From contig JAJHTX010000013.1 in NCBI GenBank assembly GCA_032164295.1, positions 620,001-684,000 of the forward strand: 64,000 bases of DNA, read 5' to 3'. The notes under the pieces were generated by a model. The model was not told the origin of the DNA. It ran no database searches and saw nothing but the letters and a program-made list of their open reading frames with translations. This document shows, piece after piece, positions 32,291 to 43,100 of this stretch. The number at the start of each line of letters is the position of its first letter. Position 1 is the stretch's first letter. The translations under genes were made by a program, and so were the position numbers. Source of the DNA: Inonotus obliquus. Its lineage: Eukaryota > Basidiomycota > Agaricomycetes > Hymenochaetales > Hymenochaetaceae.

Positions 32291-35200
32291 TCATGGTGGT
32301 TTGAACACTTCAACCAAGCGAGTAGTCGAAGCGAGCATGTTGTTGAAACGGTGGAACCAATCCAACGTCCGTGCTTGAGGAAAGAAGCCCCGATATCTTG
32401 GGCACTCCAATAGACGATGAGATATCGTATCCAGGACTTCGCAGTCTTCACAGTCCGCGTTCGCGTCTATGAGGCGTGACATGAATTCCCCTATTGCTGA
32501 AACTCCAGCTAAAAGGCGGAGAGCCGTGGTTTCTCCTACTCGGGAGATGGTGGCATGAGTGATGTGAATGGGGACCGGGCGCGGGTTATAAATGATAAGC
32601 CTTTGCGATGGTGTCTCTATGGTATGGTATGACGCAGTTCGCGCTTGGAGTAGGAGCGTCTTCCATGCCTCGATCGTATCTAGTCGGGCGGAAATCTTGA
32701 CGCCATTGACCGAGACGGCCGGAAATAAAATGTACTCGTCATCCTCTAAGGGAGGCTTGGCGGGGAAGGAACGAGTGGGGCAAACTCGAAAAGAAAAAAG
32801 GGCCCCAGACTGTGCCATTGCACTGGTAAACTGTTCAATAATAGCTAGGACTGTAGAGTCTGGCGAAAGTAAATCCGTTCGAAAAGAAACTGGAACGTAA
32901 ATACGAATGGGGATTATGCGTACGTATGTAAACGGGTGAGTCAGAAAAAGAGACATAAACTTAGCCAAGGAGACTAAAACTAAAGAAAAAGAATCCATGT
33001 CCTGTGTTGCCTGGTAAGCGATCTGCTTTTCCAGCATACCATTACCATTATCCGACCAGACCTCCACTCTTCTCGGCCTTTCAGATGAAAATACCCACAC
33101 GGTTGGGCCTTGCTCCCTCTGTGGATGCTCCAGTATATGGGCCGTAACCCTGTGCCACCTTGAGCGGTGTTCCGGACTAGGGAAATGTGTAATGGGAAGC
33201 ATAGGGCGACGCATGATACTCCTCCAATACTCTATCCGCACCGGTGGGGATCCAAGTCGGCTAGCCTCTATCCTGGCATTCTGAGTTTCCGCAGTGTAGG
33301 CCATAGTGAGGACTATCGGGGGAACACCTGCGAGGACTTCCATAATGTCCGTCCTGGTGAGTGGGAGCCAGCCACCCATGTCCATAAGCGCCCGCCTATG
33401 AGTCGCCTCGAAGCGGACCGCAAGTTCCGGCTGCTTAGTCATCCAGACAGGCGCTCCCCACGCCATAACCGGGACTAGCACGTTCTGGTAATACCTTCGC
33501 ATCGTCTTGAGTCGAGCGCCCCGCGCACGACTCGTCATCCACCGTAGCGCGTTCCACGTGTGTTTAGCCGCGTTACATCTGGAAGTAATATGCGGTTTGA
33601 AGCTCCCTGTGTAGGACATCTCTATGCCCAGCCACTTCAACACATCCCCCGCCCATTCAATCTGCATGCCATTCAAGTTCAAAGGGGCGTTTAGGATGCT
33701 TCTGTGCCTTCCCTTAACGATGCCCTTGATAGACGCTGGGTTGATATGTAGGCCTATAGCTGTAAGCGCTGCCTCCACTCTTCTCATGCCTTCCTGGGTG
33801 GAGAGGAGAAGTCGGAACGCGTTCCTCCCGTGAGTGAGGAGCAGGCCGTCGTCCATGTAGAAGAAAAGCGTCAGGTCAAGATGTCTGAGCGCTATGTTGG
33901 CTGCTATGTTAGCCAACACTGGGGACATGGGGGATCCCTGCGGGACACCTATGTTCGGCTTGATGAACCAGGCCGACCGTTGACCGTTGAAGGAGAAAGC
34001 AATTTGGCGCTGCTCCATGAAACGCGTAATGACATTTGTCCACAATTGTGGGACCCCTAGCTCGTCCAGACTGCTTCGTAAGACTTCCGGACGGACTGTG
34101 TCGAAGAAGCCCTGAATGTCAAAGCCCACCATTGCATACGTTTCCTCTTCGTCCTGAGATGCCGCCAGCAGCGCATGCCATGCCGTCATGACCGATGCGC
34201 CGCGTCTCCCTCCAAACTGTCTCTTGTCGAAGAGAGGATTGTGATGGAGCATGGCCTGCAGCCGTGTCGCGATCACTCTCTCGAAGACCTTCGCTAGGAC
34301 TTCCTCAACGCAGATGGGGCGATAGGCCCTTGGTGTGTCTAGTGGGTATGGTTTGGGTTTACGCACCATGGCCACGACTGATCGTTTCAGTTCCGCAGGA
34401 AAACAACCCGTGACTATCATACCGTTAAAGAGACGTGTGAAGCATGCAAGGTGACGCCGGATAACCTGCTCCAGTGCCTGAAAAGACATACCGGAGGGAC
34501 CTGGCGCACTATTAGTTGGCATGCCACTGAGAGCGATAAGGACCTCGCTTTCCGTTATGTCGTGCTGCCGCCCGATTGAGCGAAGGGGAGCGTCCACAAT
34601 AGGGTCGTTTCTTTCCGGGAAGTAATGTTGACGGAAAGCCTGAGCGATTTCGACGTGTCTAACCGCTCTAAAAGGGGCCACCAAGGAAGGGATGTTAACC
34701 TTTCGTCGTGGTAGGCCTGCCCTATGGAAAGACCATGGGGATGCGTTGCCCGCTTCTTCGCGCCGCTTGCAAAACCATGCCTCATGTCTGTCGCGCAGCC
34801 AGAACAAGAGATCCGGGGCATTCTCCCCCACCTGCCGGTCGCACTCCTCGTCCCACCATTTCTCTTTCCTTTGGGAGGTTGTCTCATAGGTTAGGGCGCT
34901 TGTTGCTTGTTGAGCGCTAGTCCAGAACCTCGACACCCAAGCAGACACAGACGCCTCACTTCGAAAGCTATCTTCCCAAAACGCGCTCGGGACCATGTAT
35001 TCTAGCTCCGCCGTGTTACGACGTCTTTTCTCTTTTCCTCATACGGCCATTCTTTCTATTCGTCGATGCATATTTACTTTCATTTTAATCACGTTCCTTA
35101 CTTAATCCCTACTGGCTGAGCTAATCACAATCTATAACAACTTTATCCCGCCATTCCCCTTCTTCCCTTGTCTCTATTTGTCTTTGTTTATACTGTACAG

Positions 35201-36269
35201 TTTATGTAAAGCTTTCCCGCGGCGTCTGGGTATATAAGGCTGGACTAGAGAGTGATCGTCTCTTCACTCTCTTGTTCTAGTACTATCACCTACGTCGCAG
35301 GTAAGTCGTATTCCCCTTGTACGTTATATAGACGTGCTAAAATCTAGTACTATCACCTACGTCGCAGACTCCGGTCTCTTGTGATTAAGTGGTAGCTCGT
35401 CTTCTTGCTCGTCGACGTCTCTGATCCCGTGATCGACGTCTCTGACTGCGCAAGGCGTAACACGCCGCCCATGCTTCAGCTTTGTCATTGGGGATACCCA
35501 TGCGAACCAGGCTAGCCCGGTTGAATACTCCAGTAAAGTCTGCGACCAGAATTTTATGTTGTCGAACCGTACCGGTATTCCTAACAGCGCGCCATTTCGA
35601 CCGCAGGTCTGGAAGCGTGCCTGGTGTGAAGAACATAACATCTGGGTGAGTACCACTACCTCTTTGCACTCCATGACACGTGATAACTCTCGGATCATCA
35701 GCGCATGAGATTTCAGGGAAGTCATCAAGCCAGGACTCAAAGAAATCTGAACGTGTACGCGTATTGGCCTGTAGTAAGGTGGGGAAATCAGACCATCTCC
35801 CAGTTGCATTGACATCCGCTCCAATAACCGTACGGGCAGGGAAACCTTGGGTAAAGCGGCGCGACGTAGCGTCCCAGGTAGACACGTGTGTTGTATGTGG
35901 GCAGTATACCGAGAAGACGTGTATGTCTCCAATGTCAAGGTGCAACTCGACATGAACCATCGTATCAAACGGAACGTCTGTGTGCTGAGACCATCGAACG
36001 CCGTTCGGGACTGCTATTGCTACCCACGGATTCGGTCCAGCTGCCAAGATGATTCTGTGACCGTTAAATAGGGGAGCTCCAGTGTCCTGAACTTCTCGCT
36101 CGCCCGTAGTTCTCGCAACGCCGACCGTGGAGAATGGAACCTCCTGGATGCACCATACATCCAGGTCCCACGCAGATAGGACCTGCCTTTGCAGCTTATG
36201 CTGAGCCATAAATAAAGCAAGACGCGAACGACCAGCGTTATAAGATATGATATGGAGTTCGCCCTTCAT
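32291..36269 (-). pseudogene. LINE ORF2, copy E2, split by a solo LTR
   Basis: The N-terminal part (endonuclease) is at 35468-36269 and the remainder (reverse transcriptase and C-terminal finger) is at 32291-35013. The span minus 449 bp (LTR) and 5 bp (CGCCG duplication) is 3525 bp, exactly the length of intact ORF2. Apart from the insertion I saw no stop or frameshift. The insertion falls near residue 267, between the endonuclease and reverse transcriptase domains. Confidence 0.9.
35014..35462. repeat. Solo LTR (449 bp) with CGCCG target duplication
   Basis: The repeat starts TGTTACG and ends CGTAACA, a 7-bp inverted terminus with canonical TG...CA, and is flanked by CGCCG at 35009-35013 and 35463-35467. 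A TATA-like GGTATATAAGG is at about 35229. A ~25-bp block (TCTAGTACTATCACC...) occurs twice, near 35276 and 35345. No internal region remains, so this is the product of LTR-LTR recombination. It is unrelated to the LTR in E1. Confidence 0.9.
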
Positions 36270-38563
36270 TAATATGTGGGCGGGGAGCCAGAACGCGAAG
36301 CGTTACTCGTGGGGCGTCTGGGGCAGCGCGAATCGTTGGCCCTGTGCGGGCCCTGGCAGTTAGCGCATTTGATTACGTGCTTGCACATGTTTGCGTCTGG
36401 GCAGTCGTCGCATTTCTTTTCGCATAGCTCCGTTTGATGCGGTTCCGCACATCGCGCACAGCGGAAAAGTTCAATGCAATCCTGGTCACTGTGGCGGAAG
36501 CGCCAGCACTTGCGGCACTGAATTGGCCCCGTTCTAACCCGTTGTTCCACCGCGTATTGATAACGGCCGTAATATCGAATGGCCTGCCTAACAATGCCGT
36601 TATTATGGAAAATAGCGTCCCTCGCTTTGAGTGGGTGCGAAACAGCCACGAAGACCGACGGAGTTGCCTTCGCATTTCTGTCTACCAGACGTTGGAGGGT
36701 GGCTTCTGAGCCAGCAAAGCGAGGCGCTTCGGTGAAAGGGAATTCGACAAACACTGGATTGGATAAGCGGAGTTCTTCGGCAATCTCCACAGGCGTGTGG
36801 ATCTTTCGGGTTATAGGGTGGATGATGGGAAAGCCCGGGACTATGAACTGGAAGCTTTCGACGTGGGGGACGAACTCCACTGACGTCATGGCGTCAGACG
36901 TAACGCGCAGTTTCTTCTGAAGCTCCTCGGCCCAGACCGGACCATATTCTGCGATATCTGGCCGCGCGTCAACCTCAATGTTGAAGTCTCCTTTGAGACT
37001 CCACTGACCCTTTCGTAGCGTAATGGCACCCCCCTTATTGGGAGTCGGCTTGGAGGCTCGAGCCGCGATGTACATCTCTTCTCGTGAAAGAGAGGGGTGA
37101 GGTTTAATGCGGAAGCCCAAAGTCGCAGCCACCTTGGCTTTGTTCTGGCGAGCCTGGTTGATGGTGATAGGCTTCTTCTTCTTAGCCGGAGCTGCCACGT
37201 CAACGGGGCGTCCCACCGCCTGGGCGTAAGAATGGGAGGCCGCATTCTTCTTGGTGACTTGGACAAAAGGTTGAGCCACCGGAGCCGGAGCCGGGATGTA
37301 CCTTATGTAACGGTCCGGGATACCGTGTGACTCATTTGCCGAGTTAATCGCGTCCACATCGATAACGTCAGCGGGCGGGTTCTGCGGAACCTGTCTCCCC
37401 TTGCCTTTACCAGGCCTAGGGGGGGCGACCACCTGATGGGTAGTATTATGCGTGACCTGCGCACCGGGGGCTACTACCTGCTCGCCCGGGCGTCGATTAG
37501 CGGTCACAGTCTGGGGTGCTTTATGCTGTCCACCTCCCGGGGCAGCACCCTGCGCAGCGGGGGGTTGTGCCCACCAAGACGCCTGGAGCCCTTGGCCCCC
37601 TGTGGTCGTCTGGTGGATGGGACCCGGCAAACGTCCCTGTTCAACCTTCTTAAGCCTCTCCCCTAGCACGGCTAGCTGCTTCCTAGTCTCATCCGCCGCC
37701 TCCCGTGCCTGTCGTCCGGCCACCATCTGCTCCTCACTCATCAGCTTGAGGCGGTCCAGGATAGCATACATCTGCGGGTCAATGTCCTTCCCGTGAGTCG
37801 GGTAAACGGCCGGCGTGATAGCGCAATCGTCAGCCAGGTGACGCAAGCCGTCCTCGAAGCCGCCCGGAAAGAGGGACTCCTTTGAATATCCCCCGGAAAA
37901 GCCCCACATGAAGCGGTCCATAACGTCGTTCTGGGCGAACGGGCTGTCTTCCCGAGACTGGGAGATGGCCAAGAATAACATGGCTGTGACCTTGCCGAGG
38001 GTAAAACCCATCTGCTCATAATTGTGCGCTGCAGAGCCCGGTTGCGACCCGACCAATTCCGTGACCAATTCCGGGGTACGGAGTTCCGCTTCCACCCGAT
38101 CAAACACTTCTCCCACATATGTGTAGGTTCTCTCGTAGGCGGCCTGTGCGTCGAAAACGCTTTCCACCTCCATCTGTTCATCCCACGTCTTCTTCCCAGG
38201 CTCAGGGGCCTCCCTAGCCGGAGCCTCCCCTGATGCCTTACGTTTCCCTAGGCGTTTCGCCAGGGCATCTTGAGCATTGAGAGCGTCTGCCACTGCTGTG
38301 TCTACGCTGTTACCCGTGGGAACGTCCCAGCCTGAGTCTGCTGTGTGTGCCCGCAGGTCCTCCAAGGATTCCTGGGACATCTGAGACCTTACCAAAGCAG
38401 GGTCCGGGACGAAAGACGGTGCCCCCACGGACTGAGAGACACGGCTGATGGCGGGTTTCGGTGGCGCAGGGGGTGCCCCTTTGCTAGATAATGCTGCCTG
38501 AATACGTTTCACTCCCCCTCTAGTCACTGATCGCAAGCTACGCGACTCGCCATTATCAGACAT
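36269..38563 (-). CDS. LINE ORF1 (Gag-like, zinc knuckles), copy E2
   Basis: This is an intact frame of 764 aa. It has a charged N-terminus (MSDNGESRSLRSVTRGG), a Pro/Ala-rich segment and a helical segment around residues 275-312 (ETRKQLAVLGERLKKVEQ) that may form a coiled coil. A basic KKKKPITINQARQNKAK follows, then an RRM-like region (about 555-670), then three Cys/His knuckles at about 683-748: C-x2-C-x4-H-x4-C, C-x2-C-x3-H-x4-C and C-x2-C-x3-H-x6-C. Such proteins bind LINE RNA into the ribonucleoprotein. The stop TAA shares its last A with the ORF2 ATG. Confidence 0.9.
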   Translation of the reverse strand: MSDNGESRSLRSVTRGGVKRIQAALSSKGAPPAPPKPAISRVSQSVGAPSFVPDPALVRSQMSQESLEDLRAHTADSGWDVPTGNSVDTAVADALNAQDALAKRLGKRKASGEAPAREAPEPGKKTWDEQMEVESVFDAQAAYERTYTYVGEVFDRVEAELRTPELVTELVGSQPGSAAHNYEQMGFTLGKVTAMLFLAISQSREDSPFAQNDVMDRFMWGFSGGYSKESLFPGGFEDGLRHLADDCAITPAVYPTHGKDIDPQMYAILDRLKLMSEEQMVAGRQAREAADETRKQLAVLGERLKKVEQGRLPGPIHQTTTGGQGLQASWWAQPPAAQGAAPGGGQHKAPQTVTANRRPGEQVVAPGAQVTHNTTHQVVAPPRPGKGKGRQVPQNPPADVIDVDAINSANESHGIPDRYIRYIPAPAPVAQPFVQVTKKNAASHSYAQAVGRPVDVAAPAKKKKPITINQARQNKAKVAATLGFRIKPHPSLSREEMYIAARASKPTPNKGGAITLRKGQWSLKGDFNIEVDARPDIAEYGPVWAEELQKKLRVTSDAMTSVEFVPHVESFQFIVPGFPIIHPITRKIHTPVEIAEELRLSNPVFVEFPFTEAPRFAGSEATLQRLVDRNAKATPSVFVAVSHPLKARDAIFHNNGIVRQAIRYYGRYQYAVEQRVRTGPIQCRKCWRFRHSDQDCIELFRCARCAEPHQTELCEKKCDDCPDANMCKHVIKCANCQGPHRANDSRCPRRPTSNASRSGSPPTY

Positions 38564-38585
38564 GGCGGTAAGAGAGTAAAGTGGT

Positions 38586-39871
38586 GTGGGTTTAACAATG
38601 TATCATTTGGAATAGTAAGAATGGCTTGCGGCCATTTACATCAAACCTTAATAAGGTAAACTAAAACGAGCAAAGCAAAAGAAAACCTCCCACATCCCAA
38701 GTGAGAAAAACGGGTACAGTCCGAAAACCTCCCACATTTCAAACAAGAAAAATGGGTACAGTCACCCTCTACTCTGTTCTTCACTAAACGTTGTGGGGAA
38801 AATAAAAGAAAAAACCCCCGCTAACAATAGTCGGGCACCCGCTCGAAAACAACCCAGTGGGAAAAAACTCACAGGGCCGACCATATCAAAGGCAAAGTAT
38901 CGGACGCGAGACTCAGCAGGAGATGCCTGACAAAGACCTGTGCCGACATGAAATTCCAAACCCAAAGAAGAGTGCGCCGCCCCTACTTTTAATACTGCAT
39001 CCTCACTTCCCCACTTCCTCCCCGCTGACAGACCCCGTGCGCCACGTTTGAGGGAGCAGCTGCATCCGGCAGCATCCGGCCTGGTTACCGGCGTGGTGTC
39101 CTGGGTCGCTACATCCGGTAGCATCCGGCCTGGTTACCGGCGTGAAACCCACGTATAGCGCAAGGGACCTCTTGAACTCGTCCAGCCCGTAGGCCGGAGT
39201 AGATTGTTCGGCTTCGGGAGATATTCGGGCCTGCCCGTACTCGAGACGCTGCCCAGCGCCCTAAGGACAGTGAGCAAGAATTCAGGGCATCACCCCTAAA
39301 CCCCCGCTACCCTATGTGGAAGGCCGTGCGATCGTCTTTTCGGAGTGTCGCAAACTTCGGGTATAAGATAAGCTCCGGACCGGAGAACCGACCGTGTGAG
39401 CGTGAAAGACGAAACCGGAGCCCGAGAAGACGGACGTGAGAGAGTCGTCGACAGCCAATCAATGACTGCCATAGAAAAAGCACTGAGCAGGGGGTGACGA
39501 CCCCGCCCTAGAATATGCGCCGATGCGCTTCGAGTCGTGGTGCGCCGAGGCGCAGGTAAGCCGTATCGTGGACGAACGGGAGCACCTCAGTCTAAGGGAA
39601 GGCTATAGCCCTGCCGGTTTTGACAAACTGGACGGTCGCCAGCATAGTTTCCATCAGAGAGTAAGAGGCGAACAGTCGCGGAGAACAGGGACAACAGCCT
39701 GTCTCCCACTGCAGTCGACCAGGTCCTATGAAGGAGACTGGGTTTACGACGCCCACTGCTCATAAGGCAGCGAAGCGGAGCCGTCCCACCACGTCCACGC
39801 AGGACAGCGCACTCACACAGAGAGGCTCACCCCATGCTACAGGCGATGATGGTGGTTAAAGAGAAAACGGG
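38586..39871 (-). mobile_element. Non-autonomous element S1 sharing both ends with the LINEs
   Basis: The element is 1286 bp. In element sense the first ~18 nt (CTTTCTCTTT-ACC-CCAT type) resemble the LINE 5' end. The last ~200 nt (38586-38790) match the LINE 3' tail, with the 3' hairpin and two copies of the ~40-bp repeat. The ~1.05 kb body matches nothing else here except S2. It has no protein-coding frame of note in element sense. It contains a 33-bp block present twice (39063-39095 and 39112-39144). I could not find a convincing tRNA- or 5S-like pol III promoter. Mobilisation by the LINE reverse transcriptase is inferred from the shared tail and the shared target. Confidence 0.8.
38620..38636 (-). 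other. 3' tail hairpin of S1
   Basis: In element sense AATGGC-CGCAA-GCCATT. The sixth pair is C-G and the loop has one change (CGCAA). Confidence 0.75.
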
Positions 39872-39905
39872 GTGGGTTTAACAATATATCATTTGTAATA
39901 ATAAG

Positions 39906-39922
39906 AATGGCTTGTGACCATT
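39906..39922 (-). other. 3' tail hairpin of E3
   Basis: Identical to the E1 hairpin. Confidence 0.75.
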
Positions 39923-39969
39923 TACAAACTACACCTAAATAAGGTAAACTAAAATGAACAAATAAAGGA

Positions 39970-40085
39970 AAACCTCCCACATCCCGAATAAGAAAAACGG
40001 GTACAGTCATCAACCTCCCACACTCTGAAGAGAACGAGTACAGTCAGCAACCTCCCACATTCCAAACAAGAGAAACGAGTACAGT
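39970..40085 (-). repeat. Three ~40-bp tandem repeats in the LINE 3' UTR (E3)
   Basis: On the plus strand each unit reads CCTCCCACAT, a variable A-rich linker, then CGGGTACAGTC or a close variant. The same block is at 20235-20362 (E1), 32089-32206 (E2), 46115-46230 (E4) and 53565-53681 (E5) with three units each. In S1 (38685-38763) there are two units, and in S2 two units (52246-52323) plus a separate third (52396-52432). Confidence 0.85.
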
Positions 40086-40136
40086 CCCCTTCGCTCTGTT
40101 CTTCACTGTAGCCATGAGTCGGGACAAGGAAAACGT

Positions 40137-40152
40137 CACCCCCGAAGGGATG
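40137..40152 (-). other. Stem-loop just after the ORF2 stop (E3)
   Basis: In element sense CATCCC and GGGGTG form six pairs (one G-T) around a TTCG loop, 18 nt after the stop. The same stem is at 46283-46298 (E4) and 53733-53748 (E5) with TTCG, and at 20405-20420 (E1) and 32258-32273 (E2) with a CGCG loop. Confidence 0.7.
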
Positions 40153-40169
40153 TAAAACCGTATCCTCCT

Positions 40170-43100
40170 TCATGGTGGTTGGAACACTTCAACTAAGCGA
40201 GTAGTCGAAGCGAGCAGGTTGTTAAATCGGTGGAACCAATCTAGCGTCTGTGCCTGAGGGAAGAAACCCCAGTATCTCGGGCACTCCAGTAAACAATGAG
40301 CGATCGTATCCAGGACGTTGCAGTCAGCACAATCCGCGTCCACGTCAATGAGACGAGACATGAATTCCCCCGTTGCTGAAACTCCAGCCAGAAGGCGGAG
40401 GGCCGTAGTTTCTCCGACACGGGAGATGGTCGTATTCGTGATATGGATAGGGACCGGGCGCGGGTTCAAAATGAGAAGCCTCTGCGACGGCGTTTCAATG
40501 GTGTGGTAAGATGCTGTCCGAGCTTGCAGTACGAGCGTCTTCCATGCTCTGATCGTGTCCAGGCGAGCGGAGTCCTTGACCCCATTGACCGAGACGGCCG
40601 GAAATAACACAAACTCGTCATCCTCCAACGGAGGCTTGACGGGGAAAGAGCGAGTAGGGCAAATTCGAAAGGAGAAAAAGGCCCCAGACTGCGCCATTGC
40701 ACTAGTAAACTGTTCAATAATAGCCAAGACTGAGGAGTCCGGAGAAAGTAAATCCATTCTAAAAGAAACTGGAACGTAAATTCGAATAGGAATCGCGCGC
40801 ACATCCGTGAACGGGTGAATCAAAAAGAGAGACATAAACTTAGCCAAAGAAACTATAACTAAAGAAAAGGAGTCCAAATCCTGAGTCGCCTGATAGGCGA
40901 CCTGTTTATGCAGCATACCATCGCCGCCATCTGACCAGACCTCCGCCCTCCTCGGGCTGTCAGATGAGAATACCCACACAGTTGGGCCTTGCTCCCGTAA
41001 GGGATGCTCCAGTATATGCGCCGTAGCCCTGTGCCACCTTGAACGATGTTCTGGGCTCGGGAAATGCGTAATAGGGATCGTAGGGCGACGAGCGATACTC
41101 CTCCAGTACTCTGTCCGGACCGGTGGGGACCCAAGTCGACTAGCCTCTATCCTGGCATTCTGAGTTTCGGCCGTATAAGCCAGCGTCAGCACTATCGGGG
41201 GAACGCCCGCGAGGATTTCCATGATGTCCGTCCTAGTGAGTGGGAGCCAACCGCCCAAATCCATAAGCGCCCGCCTATGCGCCACCTCGAACCGGGCCGC
41301 AAGCTCCGGTTGTTTAGTCATCCATATAGGCGCTCCCCACGCCATGACCGGGACTAACACATTCTGGTAGAACCTCCGCATCGTCTTGAGCCGAGCGCCC
41401 CGCGCACGACTCGTCATCCACCGCAGCGCATTCCACGTGTGTTTCGCCGCATTCCGCCTGGAAGTCACGTGCACTTTGAAACTTCCTGTGTAGGACATCT
41501 CTATGCCCAACCACTTCAAGACGTCGCCCGCCCACTCGATTTGTAGGCCATTCAAATTTAGCGGGGCACTCAGCACGTCCCTATGCCTGCCTTTGGCGAT
41601 GCCCTTGATGGACGTCGGATCGATGTTCAAGCCTATAGCTGTCAGCGCTGCGTCTACTCTTCTCATACTCTCCTGAGTGGTGAGGAGGAGTTGGAAGGTG
41701 TTCCTGCCGTGAGTGAGGAGTAAGCCGTCATCCATATAGAAGAAAAGCGTCAAGTCGAGGTGCCTGATCGCAATATTAGCTGCTATATTAGCCAAAACCG
41801 GAGACATAGGGGAACCCTGCGGGACGCCTATGTTCGGCTTGATGAACCAGGCCGAACGCTGACCGTTGAAGGAGAAGGCGATTTGCCGCTGCTCCGTGAA
41901 GCGCGTGATAACGTTCGTCCACGATTGCGGAACTCCCAGTTCATCCAAACTGCCCCGTAAGACTTCGGGCCGGACTGTATCAAAAAAGCCCTGAATGTCA
42001 AAGCCTACCATGGCGTACGTTTCCTCCTTATCCTGAGATGCCGCCATCAGCGCATGCCATGCCGTCATGACCGAGGCGCCGCGCCTGCCCCCAAACTGCC
42101 TCTTATCAAAAAGAGGGTTGTTGTGAAGCATAGCCTGCAGCCGAGTCGCTATCACCCTCTCGAAGACTTTCGCTAAGACTTCTTCGACGCAGATGGGGCG
42201 ATAGGCCCTGGGTGTGTCTAATGGATATGGCTTGGGTTTGCGCACCATGGCCACGACAGATCGTTTCAATTCAGCCGGAAAGCAACCTGTGTCTATCATG
42301 CCATTGAAGAGGCGCGTGAAACAGACCGTGTGACGCCGGATAACCCGCTCCAGCGCCTGGAACGACATACCAGAGGGACCTGGCGCACTATTGGTTGGCA
42401 TACCGCTGAGCGCGATAAGGACCTCGCTCTCCGTAATGTTGTGTTGGCGTCCAACCGACCGAAGGGGAACATTTACAATATGGTCCCTTCTCTCCGGGAA
42501 GTAATGTTGCCGGAAGGCCTGCGCGATTTCAACATGTTGAACCGCCCTAAAGGGAGCAACCAGCGAGGGGATATTGACCTTGCGCCGCGGTAGGCCCGCC
42601 CTATGGAAAGACCATGGGGACGCATTCCCCGCCTCCTCCCGTCGTCTGTGGAACCATGCCTCTCGTCTGTCACGCAACCAGAACAGGAGGTCCGGAGCAT
42701 TCTCCCTCACCCGACGATCGCAATCCTCATCCCACCACTTCTCCTTCCTTTGAGAGGTAGTTTCATAGGTTAAGGTGCTTGTTGCTTGCTGAGCGCTGGT
42801 CCAAAACCTTGTCACCCAGGCAGACACCGACTCTTCGCTTTGAAAGCTCTCTTCCCAGAATACGGCCGGGACGATGTATTCAAGTTCCGCCGCCCATACC
42901 TCGGCTTTGTCATTAGGAATACCCATGCGGACCAGACTGGCCCGATTGAATACTCCGGTAAAGTCCGCAACTAGAATTTTATGTTGTCGAACCGTACCAG
43001 TATTTCTGACAGCACGCCACGTCGACCGCAAGTCTGGGAGCGTGCCCGGTGTGAAGAACATGACATCCGGGTGAGTACCTCTGCCCCTTTGCTCACCATG

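Larger units (their letters stand above)
31989..38585 (-). mobile_element. LINE copy E2, ORF2 interrupted by a solo LTR
   Basis: The copy is 6597 bp, or 6143 bp without the solo LTR and one target duplication. ORF1 is intact. It is clearly closest to E1 in both ORFs and in its junction sequence (TGGTGTGGGTT). Confidence 0.9.

Noticed and set aside
39063..39144. CRISPR-like short repeats
   Set aside because: Only two copies of a 33-bp block, in a eukaryotic retroelement. It is a simple internal duplication.
39523..39765. Open frame of 80 aa on the plus strand, with a conserved counterpart at 53134-53358
   Set aside because: It is antisense to the S elements and lies in their most conserved DNA. 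Its conservation is explained by the nucleotide identity of the two copies, and it resembles no protein family.
38586..39871. tRNA- or 5S-derived SINE head in S1/S2
   Set aside because: I looked for A-box and B-box-like sequences in element sense and found no convincing pair, so I call it only a non-autonomous LINE-tailed element.
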